Assembly: GCF_035594125.1 (NCBI RefSeq)
Contig: NC_087191.1
Span: forward strand, 6,335,967-6,399,966
Origin: Scylla paramamosain
Taxonomy: Eukaryota > Arthropoda > Malacostraca > Decapoda > Portunidae
Length of the DNA: 64,000 bases
Reading direction: 5' to 3'
A model generated the notes under the pieces. It was not told the DNA's origin, ran no database searches, and saw only the letters and a program-made list of their open reading frames with translations. Shown here piece after piece: positions 25,153 to 37,120 of this stretch (position 1 is its first letter; each line of letters opens with the position of its first letter). Position numbers and translations under genes: made by a program.

Positions 25153-28100
25153 TTTTAGCGTATGAGGCACCAAAACGATAAAAATCATAAAAATCATTCT
25201 ATTTGGGAACAAAAAAAAAAAAAGCTTCCAAAAAAAGTGTCTTTTCAGTGTTTTTGAACTTATAATGTACCAAAACGCTAAAATGCATGCCTTTTATAAA
25301 GAAGGAGAATAACTTCACGAAAAAAAATTTTTTTAATGCTTTTACTAAGCTTCTTACGAAGAAAAATACAAAATTCAGGAAATCTATCCTATATGGGAAA
25401 ATGAAATAACATTACAAGAGAAGTGTATTAAGACCGTTTTTTTTTTTTAGTTTCTTAGGTGCCAAAAAGCTAAAACGCATGAATAGCACTCTGTGTGAAG
25501 AAACAAATTAATATTACTAAAAACGTTTATTTTCAGTATATTTCACTCGGTTACATATCAAAACACCAATATGCTTGCAAAGCACCATATATGTCGAAAA
25601 GAAACGACATTTCCAGAAACATGTCTTTTTAGTGTTTATAAACGTGTTAGGCACAAAACGCACCAAAAGTACCCTACATGGAGAAACAAAGCACTTAATG
25701 GAGAGAGATAATACCATTAACAAAAATAAGTAGTATGTTTTTTTCAGCTTCTTTTGTTCAAAAGCGGAAAAAAAAATACATAGAAAGTTCCTTTGTATGA
25801 GGAAGAAGACATTACGAGAATTGTGCATTTTGAGCTTCTTTTTTATGTTTTTTTTTTGTGTGTGTGTTCTTTTTGTGTGTTTTGAGCTTCTTAGATACTA
25901 AGACGCTAAAAGGCATAAATAAAACTATATATGTAGAAAAAAAAAACATTACCAAAAAGTTTATTTTGAGTATTTTTCACAATGTTCGATACCAAAACAC
26001 CAAAAGGCATACAAAGCACTTAATATGGAGAAATGAAACTACATTAACAAAACGTTTTGACCCCCAAAACGCTAAGATAAATAGAAGGCACCCCTATATT
26101 GGATACAAAATAATATTACGAAAAATGTTCCTTTTGAGTGATTTGTGTTTTTGAGCTAACGTACCAAAACGCTAAAAATAACTGCAAAACAAAGTTTATG
26201 GAGAAACGAGATAATAATACCAGAAAACGTTTATTTTCAATGTTTTGAGCTAATTACGTACAAAAATACCAAAATCCATGGAAAGTAGTGTATTTCAGAA
26301 AAAAAAAAAAAGATATTAAAAAAAAACGTGTTTTATATGTTCATGAGCTTCGTAATTAGCAAAACGCCGAATCGCATTAAGGAGAAAAAGAATAGCTTTT
26401 TTTTTTTTTCTAAGAACTCTGTTTTCAGTGACTTTTGCATTGTTAAGTACCAAAAAAAGCTAAATGCTTGCAAAGCACTCTATATAAGAAAAGGAAAGAA
26501 CATTACGATAAACGTGTTTTTGAGATTCTTTATGTACCAAAACTCTAAAACGAGTGAATAGCACTACATATGGAAAAAGAGAACATTTCATATAATAACG
26601 ACAAAATGCATGGAAAAACCCTATTTGAGGTAATGAAAGAACATTACTAGGATAAGTATTATGAGTGCTTTGGATCGTCTTCGTTACTAAAACGATAAAA
26701 CTCATGAATAATACTCTATCTCAGAAAGACAACAACATTATCAGCTGTTTTTTACATTCTTAAATATCAAAACGCCAAGATGCATGCAAAGCACCCTCAA
26801 TTATGAATTCAAATTTCATTAACATAAACATGTCTTTTGCGTGTCCTTTAAAGGCACAAGAACACTAAAAGGAATGTAAAAAACTTAATATGGGAAAAAA
26901 TATGAAAATGTGTGTTTTGAGTGTTTTTTAACTACTTACGTATCGAAACAATAAAACACTTGCAAAAACAACTTTTTATAGAGAAACTATAACAATATTG
27001 AAAAAAAAACGTGCATTTTCTGTGTTTTTCATCTTGTTACAAAGCTGCAAATATGTATTGAAAGTACATTTCATCGGAAAACGAAAGAACATTACGAGAG
27101 GCGTATATTTTTAGTGTTTTTGAAGCTTCATAGGTACCAAAAAGCTAAAACGCATGAATAACACTCTATATGGAGAAAAAGAATAGCAATACAATAAATG
27201 AAACGGGGGGGAAATTTGGGAAATGAAAAGACATTACGATCATGTTTTAGGAGTATTTTTTTTTTAGTTTCTTAGATACAAAAAAAAAAAAAAAACATTA
27301 CGTGAAGCGTGTATTAAAAATATTTTTGAGCTTCTCAAGTACCGAAACGCTAAAACGCATGAATAATTCTCTATTTGGAATAAATAAATAAATAAATAAC
27401 AGTACAAAAAAAATTGTATTTAAAGTGTATTTCACACTGTTAGGTACCAAGAAGCCAAAATGCATGTAAATCACCTTATATGGAGAAAGGAAACATTTTA
27501 AGTAACGTGATTGATGAGTGATTATGGACATGTTAGGCAACAAATCGCTAAAAAGCATAGAAAATACCATATGTGGAAAAACAATACATTATTACCAAAC
27601 ACTTATCTCTCAGTGTTTTTAAGCTACTTATGTACCAAAACGCTAAAACGCAGGCAAAACACCTTTCATGGAGAAAAAGCATAACTTTACCAAAAACGTG
27701 TATTTTCAGAGTTTTTCAGCTTGTTACGTACAAAAATTCTAAAATGCACGGAAAGTACTATATATGGGGAAAGAAAATGATATGAAGAGAAACGTGGATT
27801 ATGAGAATTATTTTCTTAGGAACCAATACGTTAAAATCCATGAATGTATCCTCTGTATGGCAAAACAAGTCTTTATTACCAAAGACGTATTTTTTTTTTT
27901 TCCATTGTCAGGTACCAAATGCCAAAATGCATGCAAAGCCTCCTATGTGGGGAAAGGAAACGATATTAACAGAAACGTATCTTTTGAGAGTTTTTCAACG
28001 TGTTAGGCACAATAAATGTTAAAAAGCATAGATGTCACCTCGTTTGGAAAAATAAAACATCAGCAAAAATGTGTCTTTTCACTGTTTTTGAACCACTTAT

Positions 28101-29178
28101 ATATCAAAACGCTGAAACGCATGCAAAACACCTTTTATAGAGAAACATAATACCATAACTCAAAACAAGTATTTTGAGTCTTTTTCACTTTGTTAGGTAC
28201 CAAGAAGCCAAAAAAAAGCATACAAAACATCTTATATTGGAAAAAAAAAAAAAAAACGAGATTTCCAGAAACATTACTTTTGAGTGTTTATGACCGCCCT
28301 AGGAACCAGAAATACTAAAAAGCATGAAAAAAACACCTTATAAGTATAGCAAAAACAAGTTAAATAAAAAAGTCTCGTTTTAGTGTTTTCACCTATTTAT
28401 CAAAACACTAAAACGTATGTAAAACGCCCTTCATGGAAAAAAGTATATTTCTATTAAAAACGTGTATTTGGGGTGTTTTTCAGTTTGTTAAGTAGAAAAA
28501 ATACGTGGAAAGTACTGTATATGGGGAAAAGAGAAGCCATTTCGAAGAACTTGTGTTAGATAAGTTTTTGAGCTTCTCATGTACCAAAACGCTAAAACGC
28601 ACGAGAAGCAATCTTAATGCAGAAACAAAAACACAAAAAAAGGCATATTTGAAATGTATTTCACATTCTTAGTTACCAAAAGGCCAATATCCATAGAAAG
28701 CATCCTAAACGGAGAGAGTTAATGAAATTTCCAGAAACGTGTCTTTCGAGTGTTTTTGAGCTTGCTAGGCACCGAAACGTCAAAAAGCATGAAAAAAAAA
28801 AAAACCCTAAAGTGCATGCAAAACCACCTATATGGGGAAATCAAACGACTTTGCCAGAAAACTGTCTTATGAGTGTTTTCAGCATGTTAGGCACCAAAAC
28901 GATAAATAACATGGAAATCACTCTATATGGGAATCCAAAACAAAATTACTGAAAAAGTGTCTTTTCGGTGTTTTACGTAGAAAAACGCTAAAACGGATGC
29001 AAACCAACCAATATGAAAAAAAAAAAAATAGAATAACATTACCAAAAATTTTGAGTGTTTTTGAGCTTGTTACCTACAAAAAAGGTCAAAATGGATGCAA
29101 GGCACTCCCTATTGGGAAACAAAGGGACATTACGAGAAACGTGTATAATGAGTGTCTTATTATTTTCGAGCAAAAGAA

Positions 29179-29202
29179 CTTGTGGTTCACAAGAACCACA
29201 AG
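29179..29202. repeat. Perfect 10-bp hairpin in monomer E1
   Basis: CTTGTGGTTC (29,179-29,188), loop ACAA, GAACCACAAG (29,193-29,202). Other E1 monomers have only TTTCACAAGAACCACAAGG; this copy has the extra GAGCAAAAGAACTTGTGG in front. Confidence 0.92.
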
Positions 29203-32200
29203 ACAAAAAACGCAAAAACTCGTGTATATAAAGAAGTTTCTTAGATACCAAAATGCTGAAACTCATGAATAACAATCTTAATTGAAAAACAGAACAACCT
29301 TACCAAAACCGTGTATTTTCAGTGTTTTTCACATTCTTACCAAATCCAAAATAGCATGCGAAACTAGCGTTATGTGGGAAAAAAAAAGCGACATTACCAG
29401 AAGTGTCTTTTGAGTGTTTTTGAGCGTGTTACGCAATAAAGCACTAAAAAGGAGGGCAATCACATTACATGGGAATAAAAAATACTTTGACCAAGAACTT
29501 GCCATTATGTGTTTTTCAGCTCCTTACATACCAAAACGCTAAAACGCATGCAAAACACTTCTTTATGGAGAAGCAGAAAAACATTACAAAAAACATTTGT
29601 TTTAAGTGTTTTTGATCATGTTACCTATAAAAACGTTACCATGTTACCTATAAAAGAACCCTATCTTTGGGAAACGAAAGGACATTACGAAAAACGTGTA
29701 TTATGACTGTTTTTAAGCTCCTTAAGTACCAAAACGTTAAAACCCACAAATAACACTCTTTAAAGAGAAAAAAAATAAAAAAATAAATAAAAAATACCAT
29801 TTTTTTATTGCTTTTCATAAGTACCGAGATGCCAAAATTCTGCCAAAATTCAATAAATTTATGTGGAAAAAAGAACATTATAAAAAAAGTTAATTATAGC
29901 TTTTTTTCGGATTGTTATTTACCAAACCCTAAAATGCATGCAAAGGCACCTATATGAGGAAATTAAACGACTTTACCAGAAACCTGTCTTTTCAGTGTTT
30001 TTCAGCATGTTAGGCACCAAACCGATAAATAATATGGAAGTCAGTCAATATGTGAATCCAAAACAAAATTACTGAAAACGTGTCTTTTCAGTGTTTTACG
30101 TAGAAAAAAACGCTATAACAGATGCAAAGCAAGGAATATGAAGAAATAGAATAACATTACCAAAAAGTGTTTTTTCAGTTTTTACCTACAAAAAACGCGA
30201 AAATGGATGTAAAAGCACTCTATATTGGGAAGCAAAAGGACATTTAGAGAAACGTGTATAATGATTGTTTTATAGTTTCACAAGAACCACAAGACAAAAA
30301 ACGCAAAAACTCGTGTATATAGAGAAGTTTCTTACATACCAAAATGCTAAAACTCATGAATAACACTTTTAATTGTGAAACAGAACTACCTTACCAAATG
30401 TATGTATTTTGAGTGTTTTTCAAATTCTTAGTTACGAAAATCCCAAATTACATACGAAACTTGCTTTATTTGGGAAAAAAAATGACATAATCAGAAAAGT
30501 GTCTTTTCAGTGTTTTTTAGCGTGATATGCAACAAAGCACTGAAAAGCAGAATAATCACATTATATAGGAATAAAACCAACTTTTACAAAGAACTTGCCT
30601 TTAAGTGTTTTTAACTCCTTACATACCAAAACGCTAAAACGCATGCAAAACACCCTTTATGGAGAAACAGAATAACATTACCAAAAATCATGTATTTTTT
30701 GAGTGTTTTTGATCATGTTACCTATAAAAACGCTTAAATACAAGCAAAGAACCCTATATTTGTGAAACGAAAGGACATTACGAAAAGCCTGTATTATGAT
30801 TGTTTTTAAGTTCCTTAAGTACCAAAAAACTAAAACCAACAAATAGAGAAAAATTAAATAAAAAAATAGAATTCTTTTTTTATTATTCATCTACATAGAT
30901 ATGAAGATGCCAAAATTCAGGCAAAATTCAGGGAAATTATGTAAAAAAAAACATTATAAAAAAATTTGTTTTAGCTTTTTTCCGGAATTATGTACCAAAC
31001 CCAGAAGTGCATGCAAAGCCACCTATATGAGTTAATTACACTTTACCAGAAATCTGTCTTTTGAGTGTTTTTCAGCAATTTCAACAATATTACTGAAAAC
31101 GTGTCTTTTCAGTGATTTACGAAGAAAAACGGTAAAACGGATGCAAACCAACCAATATGAAGAAATAGAATAACATTACCAAAAAGATATATTTTGAGTG
31201 TTTTTCAGCATGTTACCTACAAAAAATACGAAAATGGATGGAAAGCACTCTATATTGGGAAACAAAAGGACATTACGAGAAACGTGTATAATGAGTGTTT
31301 TATAGTTTCACACGAACCACAAGGCAAAAAACGCAAAAACTCGTGTATATAGAGAAGTTTCTTACTTACCAAAATGCTGAAATGCATGAATAACACTTTT
31401 AATTGAGAAACAGAACTACCTTACGAAATGTGTGTATTTTGAGTGTTTTTCACATTCTTAGTTACGAAAATCCCAAATTACATGCGAAACTAGCTTTATG
31501 TGGGAAAAAAAAATGATATTACCAGAAAAGTGTCTTTTGAGTGTTTTTGAGTGTGATATGCAACAAAGCACTAAAAAGCAGAACAATCACATTACATGGG
31601 AATAAAACCAACTTTTACGAAGAACTTGCCTGTAAGTGTTTTTTTTTTTAACTCCTTACATACCAAAACGCTTAAAACGCATGCAAAACACTCTTTATGG
31701 AGAAACCAAAAACATGTATTTTGAGTGTTCTTGATCATGTTATTTATAAAAACGCTTAAATACATGCAGAGAACCTTATTATTGGGAAACGAAAGGACAT
31801 TACGAGAAACGTGCATTATGAGTGTTTTTAAGTTCCTCAAGTACCAAAAAAGCTAAAACCCACAAATAACACTCTTTATAGAGAAATTTTTTTTTTTTTT
31901 TTTTTTTTATGCATCTTCATAGGTACTAAGATGCCAAAATTCTGGTAATATTCTTTGGAAATCGAAAACAAAATTAATGAAAACGTGTCTTTTCGGTGTT
32001 TTACGTAGAAAAACGCTAAAACGAATGCAAACCAACCAATATGAAGAAATAGAATAACATTACCAACAAGGTATATTTTGAGTGTTTTTGAGCTTGTTAC
32101 CTACAAAAAAAAAAGCGAAAATGAATGCACAGCACTCCCTATTGGGAAAAAAAAAGGACATTACGAGAAACGTGTATAATGAGTGTTTTATTATTTTCGG

Positions 32201-32210
32201 GCAAAAGAAC

Positions 32211-32232
32211 TTGTGGTTCACAAGAACCACAA
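32211..32232. repeat. Same hairpin, second copy (9-bp arms)
   Basis: TTGTGGTTC, loop ACAA, GAACCACAA, preceded by GGGCAAAAGAAC. It lies 3.03 kb from the first copy; one base of the arm has since changed. Shows that the neighbouring HOR units were copied together. Confidence 0.9.
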
Positions 32233-33630
32233 AGCAAAAAACGTAAAAACTCGAAGTTTCTTAGATACCAAAATGCTGAAACTCACGAATAACAATCTTA
32301 ATTGAGAAACAGAACAACATTACCAAATGAGTGTATTTTGAGTGCTTTTTCACATTCTTAGTTAGCAAAACCCAAAATAGCATGCGAAACTATCTTTATG
32401 TGGGAAAAAAAATGACATTACCAGAAGTGTCTTTTGAGTGTTTTTGAGCGTGTTAGGCAATAAAGCACTAAAAAGCTGGGCAATCATATTACATTGGAAT
32501 CAAAACAACTTTTACCAAGAACTTGTCTTGAAGTGTTTTTCAGCTCCTTACATACCAAATCTTTAAAACGCATGTAAAACACTCCTTTATGGAGAAGCAG
32601 AATAACATTACCAAAAACAAGTCTTTTTGAGTGTTTTTTTATCATGTTACCTATAAAAACGCTTAAATACATGCAAAGATCCCTATATTTGGGAAACGAA
32701 AGGACATTACGAGAAATGTGTATTATGAATGTTTTTAAGTTCCTAAAGTACCAAAACGTTAAAACCTACAAATTGCACTCTTTATCAAGAAAAAATAAAT
32801 AAAATAAAAAAAAAAAAATAGCATTTTTATTTTATTATTATTGATGTTCATAGGTACCAAGATGCCAAAATTCTGCCAAAATTCAGGGAAATGATGTAGA
32901 AAAAAGAACTATCAAAAAAAGTAAATTTTAACTTTTTTTCGGAGTTATGTACCAAACCATAAAGTGCATGCAAAGCCACCTATTCGGGAAAATTTAACTT
33001 TACAAGAAACCTGTCTTTTGAGTGTTTTTCCGATTGTTAGGCACCAAAACGATAAATAATATGAAAGTCACTCTATATGGAAATCCAAAACAAAATTACT
33101 GGAAACGTGTCTTTTAAAAGATTTACGTAGAAAAATGATAAAACGGATGCAAACCAACCAATATGAAAAAAATAGAATAACATTACCAGAAAAGTATATT
33201 TTGTGTATTTTTGAGCTTGTTATATAAAAAAAAAGAAACGCAAAAATGGATGCAAAGCACTGTATATTAGGAAAAAAAAGGACATAACGAGAAACGTGTA
33301 AAATGAGTGTTTTATAGTTTCACCAGAATCACAAGGCAAAAAACGCAAAAACTCGACTGTGTGGAAAAGTTTCTAAGATACCAAAATGCTGAAACTCATG
33401 AATAACACTCTTAATCAAGAAACAGGGCAACCTTACTACATGCGTGTATTTTGAGTGTTTTTTACATTCCATGCGAAACTAGCTTTATGTTGGAAAAAAC
33501 TGACATTACCAGAAAAGTGTCTTTGAGTGTTTTTGAGCGTGTTAGGCAATAAAGCACTAAAAAGCAGGTATATCACATTACATGGGAATAAAACAAACTT
33601 TTACGAAGAACTTGCCTTTTAGTGTTTTTG

Positions 33631-34111
33631 ACACGCATTTAGTAAGGTTGTTCTGTTTCTCAATTAAGAGTGTTATTCATGAGTTTCAGCATTTTGGTAT
33701 CTGGGAAACTTCTCTATATACAAGATTTTTTGCGTTTTTTGCCTTGTGTTTTTTTTGAGCAATAAAACATTCATTATACACTTTTCTCGCAATGTCCCTT
33801 TGTTTCCCAATATAGAGTGCTTTGTATCAATTTTTGCGTTATTTTTTTTGTAGCTAACAAGCTCAAAAACACTCAAAATATACATTTTTGGTAATGTTTT
33901 TCTACTTCTTGATATTGGTTGGTTTGCATCTGTTTTAGCGTTTTTCTACGTAAAACACTGAGAAGACACGTTTTCAGTAATTTTATTTTGGATTCCCACA
34001 TAGAGTGAGTTCCTTATTATTTATCGTTTTGGTGCCTAACATGCTGAAAAACACTCAAAAGACAGATTTCTGGTAATTTTTTTAATTTCCTCATATGCGA
34101 GGCCTTGCATG
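33631..34111 (-). repeat. Inverted 11-mer HOR segment, copy 2
   Basis: Same structure and same two breakpoints as 3,684-4,135: direct C2 ending TTTTTGA joined to inverted A1, then E1, D1, C1 and part of B1, then the end of a direct B2. The flanks also share private variants (TTACTGGAAACG, AAACTCGACTGT, CACCAGAATCAC, CCAAATACATG). This copy is about 28 bp longer because it keeps the A1/E1 join. Confidence 0.88.
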
Positions 34112-34345
34112 TCTTTTAAGTGTTTTGAGTGTGTTACGCAATAAAGCACTAAAAGGAAGGGCAATCACATTACATGGGAATAAAACCAAATTTTACCAAG
34201 AATTTGCCTTTAAGTGTTTTTGAGCTCCTTACATACCAAAACGCTAAAACGCATGCAAAATACATTTAATGGAGAAACAGAATAATATTACCAAATACAT
34301 GTATTTTGAGTGTTTTTGATCATGTTATCGATAAAAATGCTTAAA

Positions 34346-34353
34346 TACGAGTA
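34346..34353. other. TA-CGAG-TA insertion (possible transposon footprint 4)
   Basis: TACGAGTA interrupts an E2 monomer. Removing six bases gives CTTAAATACATGCAAAG, the normal E2 sequence. The paralogous position near 4,370 has no insertion. Confidence 0.75.
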
Positions 34354-34609
34354 CATGCAAAGAACCTTATGTTTGGATAACGAAAGGACATTACGAGAAA
34401 CGTGTATTATGAGTATTTTTTAAGTTCTTTCAGTACCCACAAATAACACTCTTTATTTAAAAAAAAAATCCTTATAGGTACCGAGATGGCAAAATTCTGC
34501 CAAAATTCAGGGAATTTATGTGAAAAAAAAAAACATTACCAAAAAAGTTAATAATAGCTTTTTTTTCGGATTGTTATGCACCAAACTCTAAAGTGCATGC
34601 AAAGCCACC

Positions 34610-34617
34610 TACGAGTA
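34610..34617. other. TA-CGAG-TA insertion (possible transposon footprint 5)
   Basis: TACGAGTA interrupts a B1 monomer. Removing six bases gives GCCACCTATATAGGGAA, as in other B1 copies (CCACCTATATGGGGAA). Only 264 bp from footprint 4. Confidence 0.75.
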
Positions 34618-36797
34618 TATAGGGAAGTTAAACGACTTTACCAGAAACCTGTCTTTTCAGTGTTTTTTCAGCATGTTAGGCACCAAAACGATAAATAATA
34701 TGGAAGTCAGTTAATATGTGAATCCAAAACAAAATTACTGAAAACGTGTCTTTTCAGTGTTTTACGTAGAAAAACGCTAAAGCGGATGCAAACCAACCTA
34801 TATGAAGAAATAGAATAATATTACCAAAAAGATATATTTTGAGTGTTTTTGAGCTTGTTACCTACAAAAAAATGCAAAAATGGATGTAAAGGACTCTATA
34901 TTAGGAAATAAAAGGACATTACGAGAAACGTGTATAAAGAGTGTTTTATAATTTTAAAAGAACCACAAGGCAATAAACGCAAAAACTCGTGTGTATATAG
35001 AGAAATTTCTTACATACCAAAATAATGAAATGCATGAATAAAACTTTTAATCGATAAACAGAACTACCTTACCAAATTGTGTATTTTGAGTGTTTTTCAC
35101 ATTCTTAGTTACGAAAATGACAAATTACATGCGAAACTACCTTCATGTGGGAAAAAAAATGACATTACCAAAAAAGTAAAAGCACTAAAAAGCAGAACAA
35201 TCACATTACATGGGAATAAAACCAACTTTAACGAAGAACTTGCCTTTAATTTTTTTTTTAACTCCTCACATACCAAATCACTTAAAACGCAGGCAAAGCA
35301 CCCTTTATGGAGAAACAGAATAACATTACCAAAAACATGTATTTTGAGTATTTTTGATCATGTAACCTATAAAAACGCTTAAATACATATAAAGAACCCT
35401 ATGTTTGTATAACAAAAGGACATTACGAAAATCATGTATTATGAGTGTTTTTAAGTTCCTTAAGTACCAAAAAACTAAAACCCACAAATAACACTCTTTA
35501 TAGAGAGAAATATTTATTTTTTTTGTTATTCTTCTTCATAGGTACCAAGATGCCAAAATTCTGGCAAAATTCATGGAAATTTTATAAAAAAAATCATTAT
35601 AAAAAAAAATAATTTTAGTTTTTTTCCGGTTATGTACAAACCATTGAAGTGCAGGCAAATCCACCTATATGGGAAATTACACGACTTTACCAGAAACCCG
35701 TCTTTTGAGAGTTTTTCAGCAATTTCAACAATATTACTGAAAACGTGTCTTTCCAGTGATTTACGTAGAAAAATCGCTAAAACGGATGTAAACCAACAAA
35801 TATGAAGAAATAGAATAACATTAACAAAAAGATATATTTTGGTGTGTTTTTGAGCTTGTTACCTACAAAAAATGCAAAAATGGATGGAAAGCAGTTTATA
35901 TTGGCAAAGAAAAGGAAATTACGAGAAACGTATATGAATGTTTTATAGTTTGACAAGAACCACAGGGTAAAAAACTCAAAAACTCGTGTACATAAAGAAG
36001 TTTCTTACATACCAAAAAGCTGAAACTTATGAATAACACTTTTAATTTTGAAACAGAAATACCTTTTCAAATGTGTGTATTAGAAAAGTTTCTTACATAC
36101 CAAAATGCTGAAACTCATGAATAACACTTTTAATTAAGAAATAGAACAACCTTACTAAATGCCTGTGTTTTGAGTTTTTTCTCATTCTTAGTTACCATAA
36201 CCCCAAATTCCATGCAAAACTAGCTTTATGTGGGAAAAAAAAAATGATATTACCAGAAAAGTGTCTTTTGAGAGTTTTTGAGTGTGTTAGGCAATAAAGC
36301 ACTAAATATCAGGGCAATCACATTACATGGGAATAAAAACAACTTTTACCAAGAACTTGCCTTTAAGTGTTTTTGAGCTCATTACATACCAAAATGCTAA
36401 AACGCATGCGAAACACCTTTTATGGAGAAACAGAATAAAATTACCAAAAACATATATTTTGAGTGTTTTTGATCATATTATCTATAAAAACGCTCAAATA
36501 CATGCAAAGAACATTATGTTTGGGAAACAAAAAGACATTACGAGAAACGTGTATTATGAGTGCCTATTTAAGTTCCTTAAATACCAAAAAGCTAAAACCT
36601 ACAAATAACACTCTTTATTAAGAAAATAAAAATAAAAAAATAAAAAAAAGGAATTTTTTTTTTTTTTTGTTATTCATATTCATAGGTACCGAGATGCTAA
36701 AATTCTGGGAAAATTCAGGGCAATCATATGATTAAAGAATATTATCAAAAAAAGTTAAATTCAGCTTTTTTTTTTCGGACTGTTATATACCAAACCC

Positions 36798-36824
36798 TAA
36801 AGTGCATGCAGAGCATGCACTTTA
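36798..36824. repeat. Perfect 12-bp hairpin in monomer B1
   Basis: TAAAGTGCATGC (36,798-36,809), loop AGA, GCATGCACTTTA (36,813-36,824). Other B1 monomers have TAAAGTGCATGCAAAGCC followed by a CT-rich stretch; here the right side has been replaced by an inverted copy of the left. Confidence 0.94.
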
Positions 36825-37112
36825 TGAGGAAATTAAACGACCTTACCAGAAATCTGTGGTTTGAGTGTTTTTTAGCATGTTAGGCACCAAAACGATATTT
36901 AATAAAGAACTCACTCTATATGGGAATCCAAAACAAAGTTACTGAGAAAGGTGTCTTCTCAGTGTTTTACGTAGAAAAACGTTAAAACGGATGCAAAACA
37001 AAATGTTACTAAAAAGGTATATTTTGAGTGTTTTTTAGAACCACAAGGCAAAAAACGCAAAATCTCTTGTATATGGAGAGGTTTCCTAAATACAAAAATG
37101 CTAAAACTCATG

Positions 37113-37120
37113 TACGAGTA
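37113..37120. other. TA-CGAG-TA insertion (possible transposon footprint 6, with exact empty site)
   Basis: CTCATG-TACGAGTA-TAACACTCC in monomer A1. The paralogous A1 near 504 reads CTCATGTATAACACTCC, i.e. identical without the six bases. The two surroundings share other private variants (AACGCAAAATCTC, CTTAATAAATGCGTG), so this is a true filled/empty pair. Confidence 0.82.

Larger units (their letters stand above)
7398..28794 (+). repeat. Satellite array, diverged pentameric HOR
   Basis: Tandem monomers of about 96 bp in the recurring order A-B-C-D-E, giving a 460-480 bp pentamer. A has ATGAATAGCACTC and ends CACATTGTTAG. B has GGAAAGGAAACGAGATTTCC and ends GCGTGTTAG. C begins GCACC and has AAAGCATGGAAA. 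D has CCTTTATGGAGAAACAG and ends CTTGTTAC. E has CATTACGAGAAACGTGTATT and ends CTTCTTAG. Monomers differ from one another more than in the 11-mer blocks, and single-monomer deletions are common, so this looks like older, unhomogenised satellite. It contains two inversions, a paralogous pair, a (TG)n tract and several small hairpins, listed separately. No gene is supported anywhere in it. Confidence 0.85.
21021..28794 (+). repeat. Pentamer satellite, right stretch
   Basis: Direct A-B-C-D-E monomers with scattered deletions, ending abruptly at a poly-A run at about 28,790-28,803 where a C monomer joins the 11-mer block. It contains (TG)38, one hairpin and one TA-CTCG-TA insertion. No other non-satellite sequence is seen. 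Confidence 0.78.

Noticed and set aside
24947..25165. ORF with alternating Cys-Val
   Set aside because: It translates the (TG)38 microsatellite.
27205..27212. G7 run, and a C7 run near 53,741
   Set aside because: Conspicuous in AT-rich DNA, but single homopolymers without further structure; too short for a G-quadruplex.
7398..28794. CRISPR-like array of regularly spaced repeats
   Set aside because: The whole 96-bp unit is repeated, with no unique spacers between conserved short repeats, and the sequence is eukaryotic satellite.
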